Source: Aristolochia californica (taxonomy: Eukaryota; Streptophyta; Magnoliopsida; Piperales; Aristolochiaceae). From it: 64,000 nucleotides of DNA. Position 1 is the first letter of the stretch; every line of letters begins with the position of its first letter. Made by a program: the position numbers and the translations under genes. Below the pieces are notes generated by a model, which made no database searches, was not told the DNA's origin, and worked only from the letters and a program-made list of their open reading frames with translations. The stretch is taken from NCBI GenBank assembly GCA_029961685.1, contig JARWKL010000004.1:31377645-31441644 (forward strand), given 5' to 3'. Below are positions 54,068 through 64,000 of the stretch, one piece after another.

Positions 54068-54959
54068 TTAAATTACAGATTTCCTTGAACATACCCCAAT
54101 GTCGCCAGGGGGGTGACCATGATTTGCGCACCAATTGATGATTACTGTTGAGTCGCCTTCAATATAGAGTGGGCCAGAGAGATGGTTGGAGAAGACCTTG
54201 AGCCCGTGCAGAAGTCCAGCGAGTTCTGTAGTAGTAGAGTCTGATCTGCCAAGGGGACCAGCATATGAGAAGAGAAGTTCGCTATTTCCATTATGAAGAA
54301 CACCACCGAAACTTGCAGGACCAGGCCAGCCTAAAGCGTTGCCATCAAAGTTGAGCTTTATATATCCAGGTGGAGGGGGTGTCCATGTGGCCATAGTAGG
54401 GGGGCGAGCGGGAAGGGACATCTAGGCAATAGATAGCCAATTTCCTCTAAAGTTTGAGGCACTGAATTTTTTGAATTCTTTTTTATTTAAAAGCCAAATA
54501 GAGACTTGGCTTGCTATTTGGCCCAATGCAACAAGATATAATCATTCTCCCTAGCTTTGGAAGCTGCGAGTTGACCAGAGAGAGGATAGTGTCAGCTAGG
54601 TTTCTTGAAGCACAGAATTGGAGGCCAATTTTGTTTAAAAGGGTTGTCCAAACTAGGTAGGCATACTTGCAGGAAAGGAGGACGTGGGTTGCTGTTTCTG
54701 GGGTATTTATGCAGAACGGGCAGTGATGGTCCAAGATTGAGGTGCCTCTACAAATTAAAGCATCAGAGGTCAATATTTTGTTCCTGCAAGCAGACCAAAC
54801 GAAGAATTTGAATCGTAGGGGGGCTAGCAGATCCCAAGCTTGAGCCGTTGGGTGCTTAGGATGATCTGAGAGGTTGTTTAGGAGTGCATAGGCGGAAGAT
54901 GAGGAGAAAGATACTTTTGGACAAGGAGTCCAAATTAGGGTATCTTCAGATGTGTTCAT
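54068..54959 (-). pseudogene. LINE-E zf-RVT and RNase H end
   Basis: zf-RVT at 54483-54959: SFSSSSAYALLNNLSDHPKH, RFKFFVWSACRNKILTSDAL, HHCPFCINTPETATHVLLSC. RNase H-like at 53952-54421: YIKLNFDGNALGWPGPASFG, then DSTTTELAGLLHGLKVFSNH, LYIEGDSTVIINW, and [11 protein letters not shown] near the 3' end. Confidence 0.88.
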
Positions 54960-55706
54960 TTGGCTGCGAGGAAGAATGAGGAGTTAGGACGCTAGGAGAG
55001 CTTCATCATCAGTAAGATGCCCTATTAGGTTAAGATTTCAATCTCCATTTTCTGACAAACTATCCGAAATGGTAATCTCTTGGTTACTTGTGAGGCCAAA
55101 GATAACCGGGAAGCTATTTTTCAAAGGAGTTTGGCCAACCCACCAGTTATTCTAAAACTTCGATGTATTTCCGTTGCCAATATAACATTTGGTAGCAATT
55201 TTGAAATTGGGAAGGAGTTGAGCAATTTTTTTCCATGCAGGTGAGAGAGAGCGGATTCTCCCTCCTTCTATACACCAACCAGAGGAAAGATTTGTTTTTT
55301 CCTTGATGAAAGTTCTCCAAAGCAAATTATGATTCATGTTATATTTCCAAATCCATTTAAGCAACAGGGCTGAGTTTGTTGTAGATGTGTCTCGAATTCC
55401 CAGCCCACCTAAATCTTTTTGGCTTACAAACCTCCTCCCATTTGACCAGATGATATTTTTTCTCGCCATTAGGACCTCCCCAAAGGAAGCGTCTCTTAAT
55501 AACTCAATTTTGTTTTTGATAGATGAAGGGCACTGAAACATGGACAAATAATAGTTGGGAATTCCTTGAAGGCATGATTTGATGAGAACTAATTTACCTG
55601 CTTTTGAGAGAAATTTCCCCCTCTAGGTGGCAAGTCTCCCTTCAAGACGTTCAATGACTGGGTGCCAAGAAGTCTTAGAGGGGAGACGAGGGATCAGAGG
55701 AAGCCC

Positions 55707-56294
55707 CTAATATGTTCCAGAGGATAGTTCAATGCGGCAGCCCAAGTAGTTGGCCATAGAGTTAAGAAGGCCTAGCTCTATATTGTATCCTGAGATGGAG
55801 GATTTTTCCCAATTGATTTTTTGCCCAGACGAGATTTCAAATAAGCTCAGTACAGTAGTAAGATTCTGAATTTGATCGAGAGTGTCATCACAAAAAAGAA
55901 TAGTGTCATGTGCATATTGGAGGAGGCTAACATCAAGTGTAGGGTTAGGGGAGGCAGGACTTAGCCATCCAGTAGATTTGGTTGAGCGGATCATTGCAAC
56001 TAATTGTTCCCCAATGACGGTGAATAGAAGAGGGGACAGAGGGTCCCCCTGCCTGAGTCCTCTAGTGCTTTTGAAATATCCACTGGGTTCGCCATTTATC
56101 ATAACTGAATAAGAGACATTGGAGATACAGTTTCTCATCCAAAATCTCCAACGAATGGGAAAACCCATCTTGTAGAGGAGGTGATCAAGAAGCTTCCAAT
56201 TTACTCTATCAAAAGCTTTTTCAAAGTCCAGTTTTATAACCACTCTTGGGTTATTCAATTTCTTGAAGGAGTGGAGGATTTCATGTGCTGTCAT
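55707..56294 (-). pseudogene. LINE-E reverse transcriptase
   Basis: A 195-codon open stretch of RVT_1: [49 protein letters not shown] and LLQYAHDTILFCDD. The first Asp of the catalytic pair reads His (GAT to CAT), which should abolish activity. Upstream, FIALVPKK and FRPISL are readable to 56677. Confidence 0.92.
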
Positions 56295-58805
56295 AGTTGA
56301 GTCAAGAATATTCCTACTAGCAATGAAGCCACTTTGACTGGGACTAATAACTTTATGGAGAACAGATTTGAGGCGCTTGGCAAGGACACGAGCTAAGATT
56401 TTGTAAGGGCTAGTGGTGAGGCTTATGGGCCTGAAATCTTTAGCCTGATTGGAGCCAAATTTTTTTGGGACGAGGGCTATGAAGGAGGCTCCAATAGATT
56501 TATAAGTTATACCTACTTGGTGAAAATTGTGGACAAAATTTTGGACATCACTTCAGATTAAGTCCCAAAACCGTCGGTAAAATTCCCCATTGAACCAGTC
56601 TGGGCCCGAGGCCCTATCTCTAGGCAATCCGAGGACTGCTGCATCAATTTCCTAGGGGGTGAAAGGCTTTTCAAGTTAGCCTTGTATTCATGTTACTGTC
56701 CACAATGGTGAGAAGAGGTCTTTCATCTCAGTTCCATTGTCGGCCAGCAAATCCTTCATCCACCAGTCTCTGGCAGCTAAATCAACACATCACACCAGCA
56801 TTGCAACGACAAAGGAACTATGGACTGGACCACTTTGCTTCACCTTTCGCACCGATTGCCAGCAGAACACTAGAGAATGCCGAATTGTGCAGCATTGCAG
56901 AAGCATCACCGTGGCACGTATCTCGGTTCTAGAAGCCACCAACACCAACTTTGGTTGGGATTGTTTTATCCAGTGCCTACGAAACCTTCAACCACCCTCA
57001 TCACCTACCCAAAATCTCAAGTTCAATAACACTCCCGCTTTCCCCCCCATTCAAACCAACACTGCCATACACAACCCGGAAGCTAGAAGGACACCCCCCC
57101 TCATTAACCAAACACTACCTTCCACCCATCCCCAACAACTGTCTGCATAACACCCCTCAACTACCTACAATTGAACTCATCAATGGCCATCCCCTACATA
57201 ATCCTCTCATGGCCTTCCCCCATATTCACCCACGTCTGAAAATTGAAGAGTTCTCCTTTTGCAATTGGCTACCCCAATCCTCTCATCATCCTGGTGAACC
57301 CGAACTAGACCCCAATCTCTGCATAATTACCGTACTGGCCCACCACGCCAGCACCATTGTGTCCCCAGCGGACATGGACTCCCCCTTCCCCTCCCCCATC
57401 TGCTCATCCTCCTCAAATGAAATCCACTCCGATAGCGAATCCTCAACCTCCGTTCCCAATCAACCCAACCAAGTTCCTACAACTGGTCCTCACTCTAAAT
57501 ACCCTTGCCTGCCCCCCACCAACACTGGCAACATACCAGAGACGCTGGCACAGCCCTCCCAGCAACCCATGCCACAGCGAATCAAGCACATCGGCCCCTT
57601 AACCTGTTCCACCAGAATTTGGTAGACATTCCTTTCCCCCGCCAAATGAAAGAGCCAACGAATTGATCAAAGCATTACAGTCTGAAAGAAGCAAGTATGA
57701 TGACGATACATGGAGTCACATGATGGAATTAGCCAAGAAATTGGGCATGGTTTATAACGGCAACCTGTCGGGTGACAGGCCCACTTCTGAAGTTACCAAA
57801 AATCGTCAGTCATGATTATCACTTCTTGGAATGTGTGCTGAATTGGGTCTGCCAGAAAGCGAGCCAGAATAAGAGACCTCATTGCTACTTGTAAACTTCT
57901 GTTGTAATTTTACAAGAATCTAACTGTCAATGCTTGAATGATTCCCTTGCCCAAGACCTTTGGGCATGCCCACCTTGAATGGAAAGTTGTTGATGCCACT
58001 GGTCTCTCAGGTGGCTTTTTTAATTCTCTGGAACTCCAATGTTATTGATGTGTTGGACTATGTTCTTGGTACTTACTCAATTAGGCTTAAGCTGCAAGAC
58101 TCGACTTGGGGTCTCTCTGGGGGTCTTGCTGGTATATATGGGCTCATTTGCTACCGTGAGAGAAGCTTGTTTTGAGATGAGTTATCTGACATCATTCTGA
58201 ATTGGCAGCTCCCATGGCTTGTTGTTGGGGTTTTTAACGTAATTCATTTCTGCAATGCAAAATCCCCTCAAGCTTCCAGAATTAACTGCACCATGCATAG
58301 CTTTGCGGACTTTATTGGGAGCTGTTAGTTAGGAGATCAATATTTCTGGTAAATCCTTTACCTGGTCCAATGGGCAATGGCCACCTACTCTATCCAAGTT
58401 AGATCGCTTCTTTGCCACCCAAGACTGGTTGACACTATATGATGACACCCATGGGTAGGTCCTTAACCATATTGGCTTTGATTATTGGCCCATACAGATC
58501 AACACTAGAACTAGTACCCCCTTCCGATTTGATAATACTTGTCTGATTGAAGACGTAGGGGTCTGAATTAAATGGTACCAACTATGATGGTTAGATCTTC
58601 CCTCGCAAGATGAAGTTGCTTAAGAGCAAATTAAAATTTTGGTCCTCGAATTGTCGCCTCACAGCCAACAATGAGAAAGGAATAAGAAAAAATCTCTCTT
58701 CAAACAAATCCAAGTCTTTTGAAGGCTCAAATGTAGAATCTCTACTTAGTGCCTCAACATCTTGCTGCTGACGAAGGTCTTAGGTTGGGATTGGAGTCGT
58801 ACTAG

Positions 58806-59298
58806 ATGATGCGAGGAACGGAGAAGGAGAAATCTCTAGACGAGCGACAGACGGGGAAGGAGAAATCTCTCAATGCGAGAAAGAAGGCGAAGGAGAAAAC
58901 TCTTGATGCGAGAGACGGAGTTTTTCAACAAACAACTCAGGATAAGGATTCGATTAAGGAGGGGAGACGAAGCAATGATCACCGAAGGACCACTGATAAT
59001 GGCGACACCTCACTGGCTGCCATGCAACAAACCAGAAGGACTCCTCCAAGACCTGACAAGGAATACAAATCCAAAGACCTTTCAACGTGGAAGAATTCTA
59101 CTCCGAATGGTGAAGACAAGGAAAGCGGTTGGCAAAAGGCAAACCGACACAAGACAACCAAAAGACAAGCTCGAAGCCCCACTACAATAGCGAACCCGAT
59201 TGTCACTTTTCAGGAAGGAAATACCACTCTCTCGTTCCAAAGCATCTCTAATCGCGTCAGACGACTAGTCCGTTTTTTCTTGACAACAAAAGGCAAGT
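58806..59298 (+). pseudogene. LINE-G ORF1 N-terminal frame
   Basis: A 164-codon lysine/arginine-rich frame, probably the RNA-binding N-terminus of ORF1p. Three tandem 11-residue units (KEKSLDERQTG, KEKSLNARKKA, KEKTLDARDGV) start it. The related LINE-F N-terminus has similar composition but no such repeat. The frame ends at a stop while similarity to LINE-F ORF1 (KELWTGDLIFLL) continues. Confidence 0.65.
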
Positions 59299-61349
59299 AA
59301 TCCTTCATCTCCATTCCTTCAACGCCAACGCTGCTTTCGTCACCCAATTTGATATTGCTACCCAGTTATCTGAACTGACAAGGACATCGAAGGAGCTCTG
59401 GACCGGAGATCTCATCTTCCTCTTATCTGTCTACCAGTACAAGGACAAATGGGAGTGCAAGATCACCCAGTGCCACGGTAGGCATAATCATGGGAAGAAT
59501 CTATGTCCCGGAGGCATCAAACTCGGATTTTGGATGGGGCCAATTTCGAGCCTGGATTGTTCAAATCACTGAAACTAATAAAGGCGAAAAAAACCCCAAA
59601 ACCTTCTTTCCCGCCTCTGAAACCTCTAGACTCCTGCTTCCGCTCCCCACCACCTTCCCTATACCACCACAATCCTTACCGCACAACCCTCTAACCCTTT
59701 CTCCATCCACCTAGACCCTCACCATCTCAGCACTGGAACCAAACTCCTATCCCATTCCATCATCATCACCACTCAACATCCCAGCTCGGACATCCTACCA
59801 GCTCTATCATGGTTATCCAAGCTCTACAAATCACACATCAACCCAATGTTTCCTTCATAAATAATCGAAGATGGCTGATCCGCTTCCGAAACCAAACAAA
59901 CACTGAACGTGCTCTTTGCCTTCCTCTCACCCCCGCCTCGCCCATTTCCAAAATCAACTGCCAAACCCCATTCCATCTGGAATTGCTTCTCGGCCAATGG
60001 ACCTATATCCTAGGCCTCCCTACGAAGCTCTGGCAGGTTGACATTTTCCAACAAATCGCCGAATGCTTCAGTCAATTTGTAATGCTACATGATGACACCT
60101 CTAGGCTGGCTCGGCTCAATATGGCCCGCATCGTCCTCATCCCCACGCAGCCTTGTTCGGGTTCCTCTCTCATCAAAATCGCCATTGAGACTCATGTCTT
60201 CTAGATTCGGGTCATCTTCCTTGGCTCCAACAGTTGCTCCTCTCCGACAATGGCGGACACTCAAACAGCGAGCTAGCAACTTCCCGCCCCGCATTATCTT
60301 GGATAATACCCAAGCACCTCTGCCCCTTAAGCAGGTAATGTCCATTAACCCGGTCTTATCACCCCGTCAGGTACGGAACTGTCAGCTGTCACAGGAGTTT
60401 TTGAATTCAACCTCAAGTAAACCACCCCCGCTCTAGAAAACTACCTCAAAACCCACCCCATACCCCATTTTAAAACCTTGATTCTGTACCCCAAAATTCT
60501 TGACAATACCTATACCCATCAGCAAAAAAATTTTATACGATCCTGACAAGTACCATCCTGTTCAACCCTTCTGCCCTGCGCCTCGACCCGAAAATCCATA
60601 AAAGGACATCTTTTTCTAGGTTGATCAGGCATCTGATTTAAACCTTCACCTACCACCTAACCCCATTTTACAGACCCTGATTCCATATCCCAAAATTCCT
60701 GACAACGTCCTGGCAAGCAACCCACCTGGTCACACCTTGCACCCCACGCCTCGACCCACAACTCCACAAAAGGACATCCTTCTCCAAGTTCACCAGACAA
60801 CTGATTTAAACCCTCACCTACCACCGAACTGACCAGGTTTTAAATCTTGACAGAGCCCACCCCCCCATCCTTGTCATCCTACACTCCATCTTGCTCCAAA
60901 AAAACAGCCGCTTGAGCTCTCCCCCTTAATCCAAAAGCCCCATCATCTCCCCCATCGTATCACATCAAAAATGTCCACTACCACCTCTTTGCCATCCGGC
61001 GACACCTCTCCCTCCCCCACTCTCCCTCCTAGCATCCAATACTCAAAGTCTGATATAGAATCGAGTGGTAGCACTCCTATCCTTCGAAATTTTCGTCGTA
61101 TCCCTACCTCCACCACAAAAAATACTCCCCCCCAACACTTGAGAGTCATCACCTACGAATGCATAAACCGAGCTTCTATTCGACCAACCGATTCTCCAAA
61201 TCAAGAGGAGTCCAATGACCCACCAACTATTTATCCAAACATTCTAGTGAACGGCGAACTTTCGTGCCAGATGATGACTTCATCGCGAGTCTTCAAGCTG
61301 AAATGTCTACAACCCCCCAGCAAATCCGAAGTCAACAAACATCCAAACA

Positions 61350-62114
61350 AATGATCATTTTATTCTGGAACACGCACGGAATTGGTTCGAGTTGGAGAAG
61401 AACATGTATTTGAGACCTGATTGTCTCCTGCAAGGCCTCCATTGTTCTCATCCAAGAATCCAAAATTACCTCGATGTTCGACTAGATTGTCCATGACCTT
61501 TGGAGCAATCGCCAAGTGAAATGGCCTGCAATTGACGCAATTGGATCGGTTGGGGATATCCTTGCCATGTGGAACCAAAATCTGGTTGAGGTATTAGATG
61601 AACATCGCGGGATTCACTCAATCAGCCTTCACATCTGTGACCAAACAACGAGTAATACGGGGTTTACGGTCCTTCTCGTTATGGTCAGCGAAATTTGTTT
61701 TGGGAGGAATTGTTGGACATCTCCCTTCACTGGGGGGGAGGGTGGCTCCTTGTGGGAGACTTCAACTTTACTCGCTTCTGCTCTGAAAAATCTCCCCCCG
61801 CTAGGTGCATCTCCGCATCGATGAGGAAATTTGTTTACTACATCAGAAGTTGTGAGCTGGACAACATTTGTCTATCCGGGAAGATGTTCACATGGTCCAA
61901 CAGGCAGAGGCATAAACCCATCCTCTCCAAACTTGACCAGCTTGTTGCCAACAGTGAGTGGTTGCAGATGCATCATCTAACCACGGGGAGGATTCTCAAC
62001 CGCCTTGGTTCTGATCATTGGCCTATATTGATTGATACAAGAACTGACAGTTCGGGCCCGAAGCCATTTTGGTTTGAAAACGCTTGGATTAAGAATCCAT
62101 CCTTCTTTGAGTAG
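61350..62114 (+). pseudogene. LINE-G endonuclease
   Basis: Exonuclease-endonuclease-phosphatase fold: MIILFWNTHG at ~61350, IQESKI, WPAIDAIGSVGDILAMWN, then from 61695 in another frame WWLLVGDFNFTRFC, SKLDQLVANSEWL and SDHWPILI. The catalytic GDFN and SDH motifs remain. At least one frameshift occurs near 61690. Confidence 0.87.
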
Positions 62115-62499
62115 GTTAACTCGGTCTGGCCTTCCTTACGGCCATTTGGAAGGCCTGGATGGGCTTTACCACAAAAGCTCCATATTCGTTCCTGGGCCAC
62201 CTCACTTCATGCGGGAATCAAGACCACAAAGGCGAGCAATCTCACCCAGCTCTCTGCTCTGGATAGTTTGAAGGAATCGCGTACCCTCCCCCCTGATGAG
62301 TTTCATTCCCGGAACGCCCTACAATTGCAACTTCAAGATATCTCCTACTCCGAGCTTACTTGCTAGTGCGATTCAATTGGCTTAGCAAAGGGGATGGCAA
62401 CATTCGTTTCTTTCACTCGATGGCCTCAGCATCGTTCAAACTGGGTCTCCTCGATGCAAGTTGACGGGGACTTAACAAGGATGCCATAGCTAACCTTTT

Positions 62500-64000
62500 T
62501 TTGAGCTTTTTTGCAAATCTTTACCATGAAGAGCGATGCCCCCTCCCATGCCTCTAGCACATCTCCTTCTCCACCCTTCCTACTGGTATCGCATCTATGT
62601 TGGATAGGCCCTTCTCTCAGAGGGAAATTGAACTTGCAACTTTGGGTCTTGCCTCATACCGTGCTCCTGGTCTGGACGGATTCAATGGTGACTTCTTCAA
62701 GCAATGTTGGCCTATTATTAAAGAGGACATATCGAAGATGGTTCATTCTTTTTACTCCCATGGTTTATCATATAGAAGCATGGGAGCCTCTTTCATTGCT
62801 TGAATCCCCAAAAGCAAATCTCCAAGCACCTAAGGGATTACCGGCCGATCAGTCTTACATCCAGCTCCTACAAAATCATTGCAAGGATCCTTGCCAATCA
62901 ACTTTTATTACAGGAAGAAATATTATGGATCCAGCCATGGCCTCTCATGAAATGATGGATCATCATAGCTGACTAGGAAAACCATGCTTTGCTCTGAAGA
63001 TCGACCTAGAAAAAGCATTTGATCGAGTCCGTTGGTCCCATATGGGGGATCTCCTGCGCAAAATGGGTTTCGAACCCAAATGGCAGTACTGGATCCACAG
63101 TTGCATCTCGTTTGCAAGTTACTCACTTTTGCTCAATGGGTACCATTCTAGGTTACTTCAAGGGATCTAGAGGCATCCGGCAAAGGGACCCACTTTCACC
63201 CTTACTCTTCGATCTTTTGGCAGAATATCTTGCTCAATTAGTTTGGGCAGCCAAATCGGTAGGATGGATCCAACCGATCTCCTCTTAGGCTGACCTTGAC
63301 ATCCCGCTACTGCAATTTGCGGATGACACTATTCTATTTGGCATTGGCACCATCAAATCTCTTCGTGGTCTTTTTGAGCAGTCTACAGGTCAGAAAGTGA
63401 GCTGGAGCAAAACATCTCTATTGGGGTTCCACATTCAAGAGAGCACCCTTCATAGCATGGCTGACCTTCTCAGATGTCAAATTGGAGCCCTCCCCACCTC
63501 TCATTTGGGGTGCCCTCTTTTCATCGGTAGACCACTCAAGCAGCTTTGAGACCTAGTCATCGAAAAATTAGAGCAACAGTTGGCTACATGGCAGGGCCGA
63601 TTTTTATCTTTGGCTGGAAGGCTCACCCTTCTCCGGGCTGCTATTGATGGAATCCCAATCTTTTTCTTGTCATTCTTCTGTTGCCCAGCGGAAATCTGCA
63701 ATCAAATTGATCGGATTCGTAGAAGATTCCTTTGGCACTGTTCAAGTGACGATTTCAAGTATCACGTAGTTAGTTGGGCAGACGTATGTCAACCCAAAGA
63801 TTCGGGGGGACCTCGGCTTATGTCTAACCAGAGATATGAATTCAGCCTGCCTCCTGAAGTGGTTTTGGCGCTTCAATGTCTACCCTAATGCCATTTGGAG
63901 AGCTATAGTGGCCAAAAATCTCAACTTAGACGAAAGATGGCGGACAAGTGGCAGATGCGACGACTCTCGCCTCTTTGGCGCTCTCTCTATCCGTTGATCA
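62500..64000 (+). pseudogene. LINE-G reverse transcriptase, cut by window edge
   Basis: [74 protein letters not shown] and LAGRLTLLRAAIDGIPI are readable over several frames. The QGDP motif reads QRDP. The catalytic ADD is intact. Confidence 0.88.

Larger units (their letters stand above)
53896..56677 (-). mobile_element. LINE-E, 5'-truncated, with 17-bp target duplication
   Basis: AGCCTTGTATTCATGTT is present exactly at 53879-53895 and 56678-56694. The minus-strand LINE starts inside ORF2 (GLPRDRASGPDWFNGEFYRR), covers RT, connection, zf-RVT and RNase H, and ends in a T run (plus 53896-53909). RT carries QGDPLSPLLF but YAHD instead of YADD. Stops are few, so it is younger than most neighbours. 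Confidence 0.95.
53287..58800 (+). mobile_element. LINE-F, split by LINE-E
   Basis: A plus-strand LINE: ORF1 begins near 53340-53400 (KGRERRAASDAPTTVRVKLD; basic, serine/arginine-rich), pauses at KTKPCIHV (53895), and resumes at 56678 (KELWTGPLCFTFRT, SVLEATNTNFGWDCF). A proline-rich C-terminus follows (56951-57625), then ORF2 with a broken endonuclease (57810-58770, ITSWNV, FNVIHFCNAKSPQ, FTWSNGQWPP). It stops where LINE-G begins. LINE-E interrupts it with a clear duplication. Confidence 0.88.
58800..64000 (+). mobile_element. LINE-G, near full length, runs off right edge
   Basis: ORF1 starts at 58806 (MMRGTEKEKSLDERQTG) with a threefold 11-residue repeat. It continues in shifted frames through a DUF4283-like segment (59809-60204, NNRRWLIRFRNQTNTERALC, QWTYILGLPTKLW) to a proline/serine-rich C-terminus (60971-61354). 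ORF2 starts at about 61350 (MIILFWNTHGIGSS): endonuclease with LLVGDFNFTRFC, FTWSNRQRHKPILSKLDQL and GSDHWPI, then RT with [11 protein letters not shown] and [13 protein letters not shown]. The window ends in the RT connection. Multiple stops and frameshifts are present. Confidence 0.9.

Noticed and set aside
57357..57602. Proline-rich frames at 57.0-57.6 kb as a cell-wall or host protein
   Set aside because: They continue LINE-F ORF1 and precede its endonuclease; no signal peptide or regular host motif is seen.

Overview
The window is nuclear DNA of a seed plant, most likely a flowering plant with transposon-swollen introns. Three things point to this: a multi-exon plant-type cohesin gene, Ty1/copia and Ty3/gypsy elements with tRNA-iMet-type primer sites, and plant L1-type LINEs with zf-RVT and RNase H-like tails. 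I cannot name the species. No rRNA, tRNA, CRISPR or bacterial-style operon is visible.

The only host gene I can support is SMC1, the cohesin ATPase subunit. It lies on the minus strand from about 51.87 kb down to its stop codon at 14931. Seventeen exons join in one uninterrupted frame and give 1072 residues, from just after the N-terminal ATPase head to the C-terminus. They carry the long coiled coils, the hinge, the LSGGEKT signature and the Walker [10 protein letters not shown]. The first ~150 residues (Walker A) are absent from 51873-64000, so the 5' exons lie beyond the right border or are lost. One intron (21809-22569) has U12-type AT-AC ends. One intron is 19.7 kb long and is a transposon landfill.

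Layout: 1-1635, 5' part of a minus-strand Ty3/gypsy element. 2072-7923, a complete but stop-riddled Ty1/copia (copia-A). 8945-9175, another LTR. 9180-13292, a minus-strand copia derivative (copia-B) without RT/RNase H. 13293-14600, AT-rich spacer. 14600-51872, SMC1. Its introns hold a gag-protease-only gypsy element (23622-26863, TSD GTTTT); a TRIM (28983-29555, TSD ATATG) with 42-bp tandem repeats inside; a head-to-head pair of copia 5' ends (30603-32955); a second TRIM-like relic (33722-34120); a minus-strand LINE-A (34.2-44.4 kb) broken by a plus-strand LINE-B, by copia-C (39596-42911) and by a solo LTR; a long LTR with a cluster of GATCGATC palindromes, itself split by LINE-C with a 12-bp TSD; and smaller LINE and copia scraps. 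53.3-64.0 kb is a nest of three LINEs: LINE-E sits inside LINE-F with a 17-bp TSD, and LINE-G runs off the right edge.

The retroelement reading frames carry stops, frameshifts or lost catalytic residues and look dead, whereas the SMC1 frame and splice sites are clean. The most noteworthy observations are the AT-AC intron in SMC1, the extreme intron inflation, the TRIM with internal repeats, and the two copia copies that lost RT/RNase H with the deletion ending exactly at the LTR.
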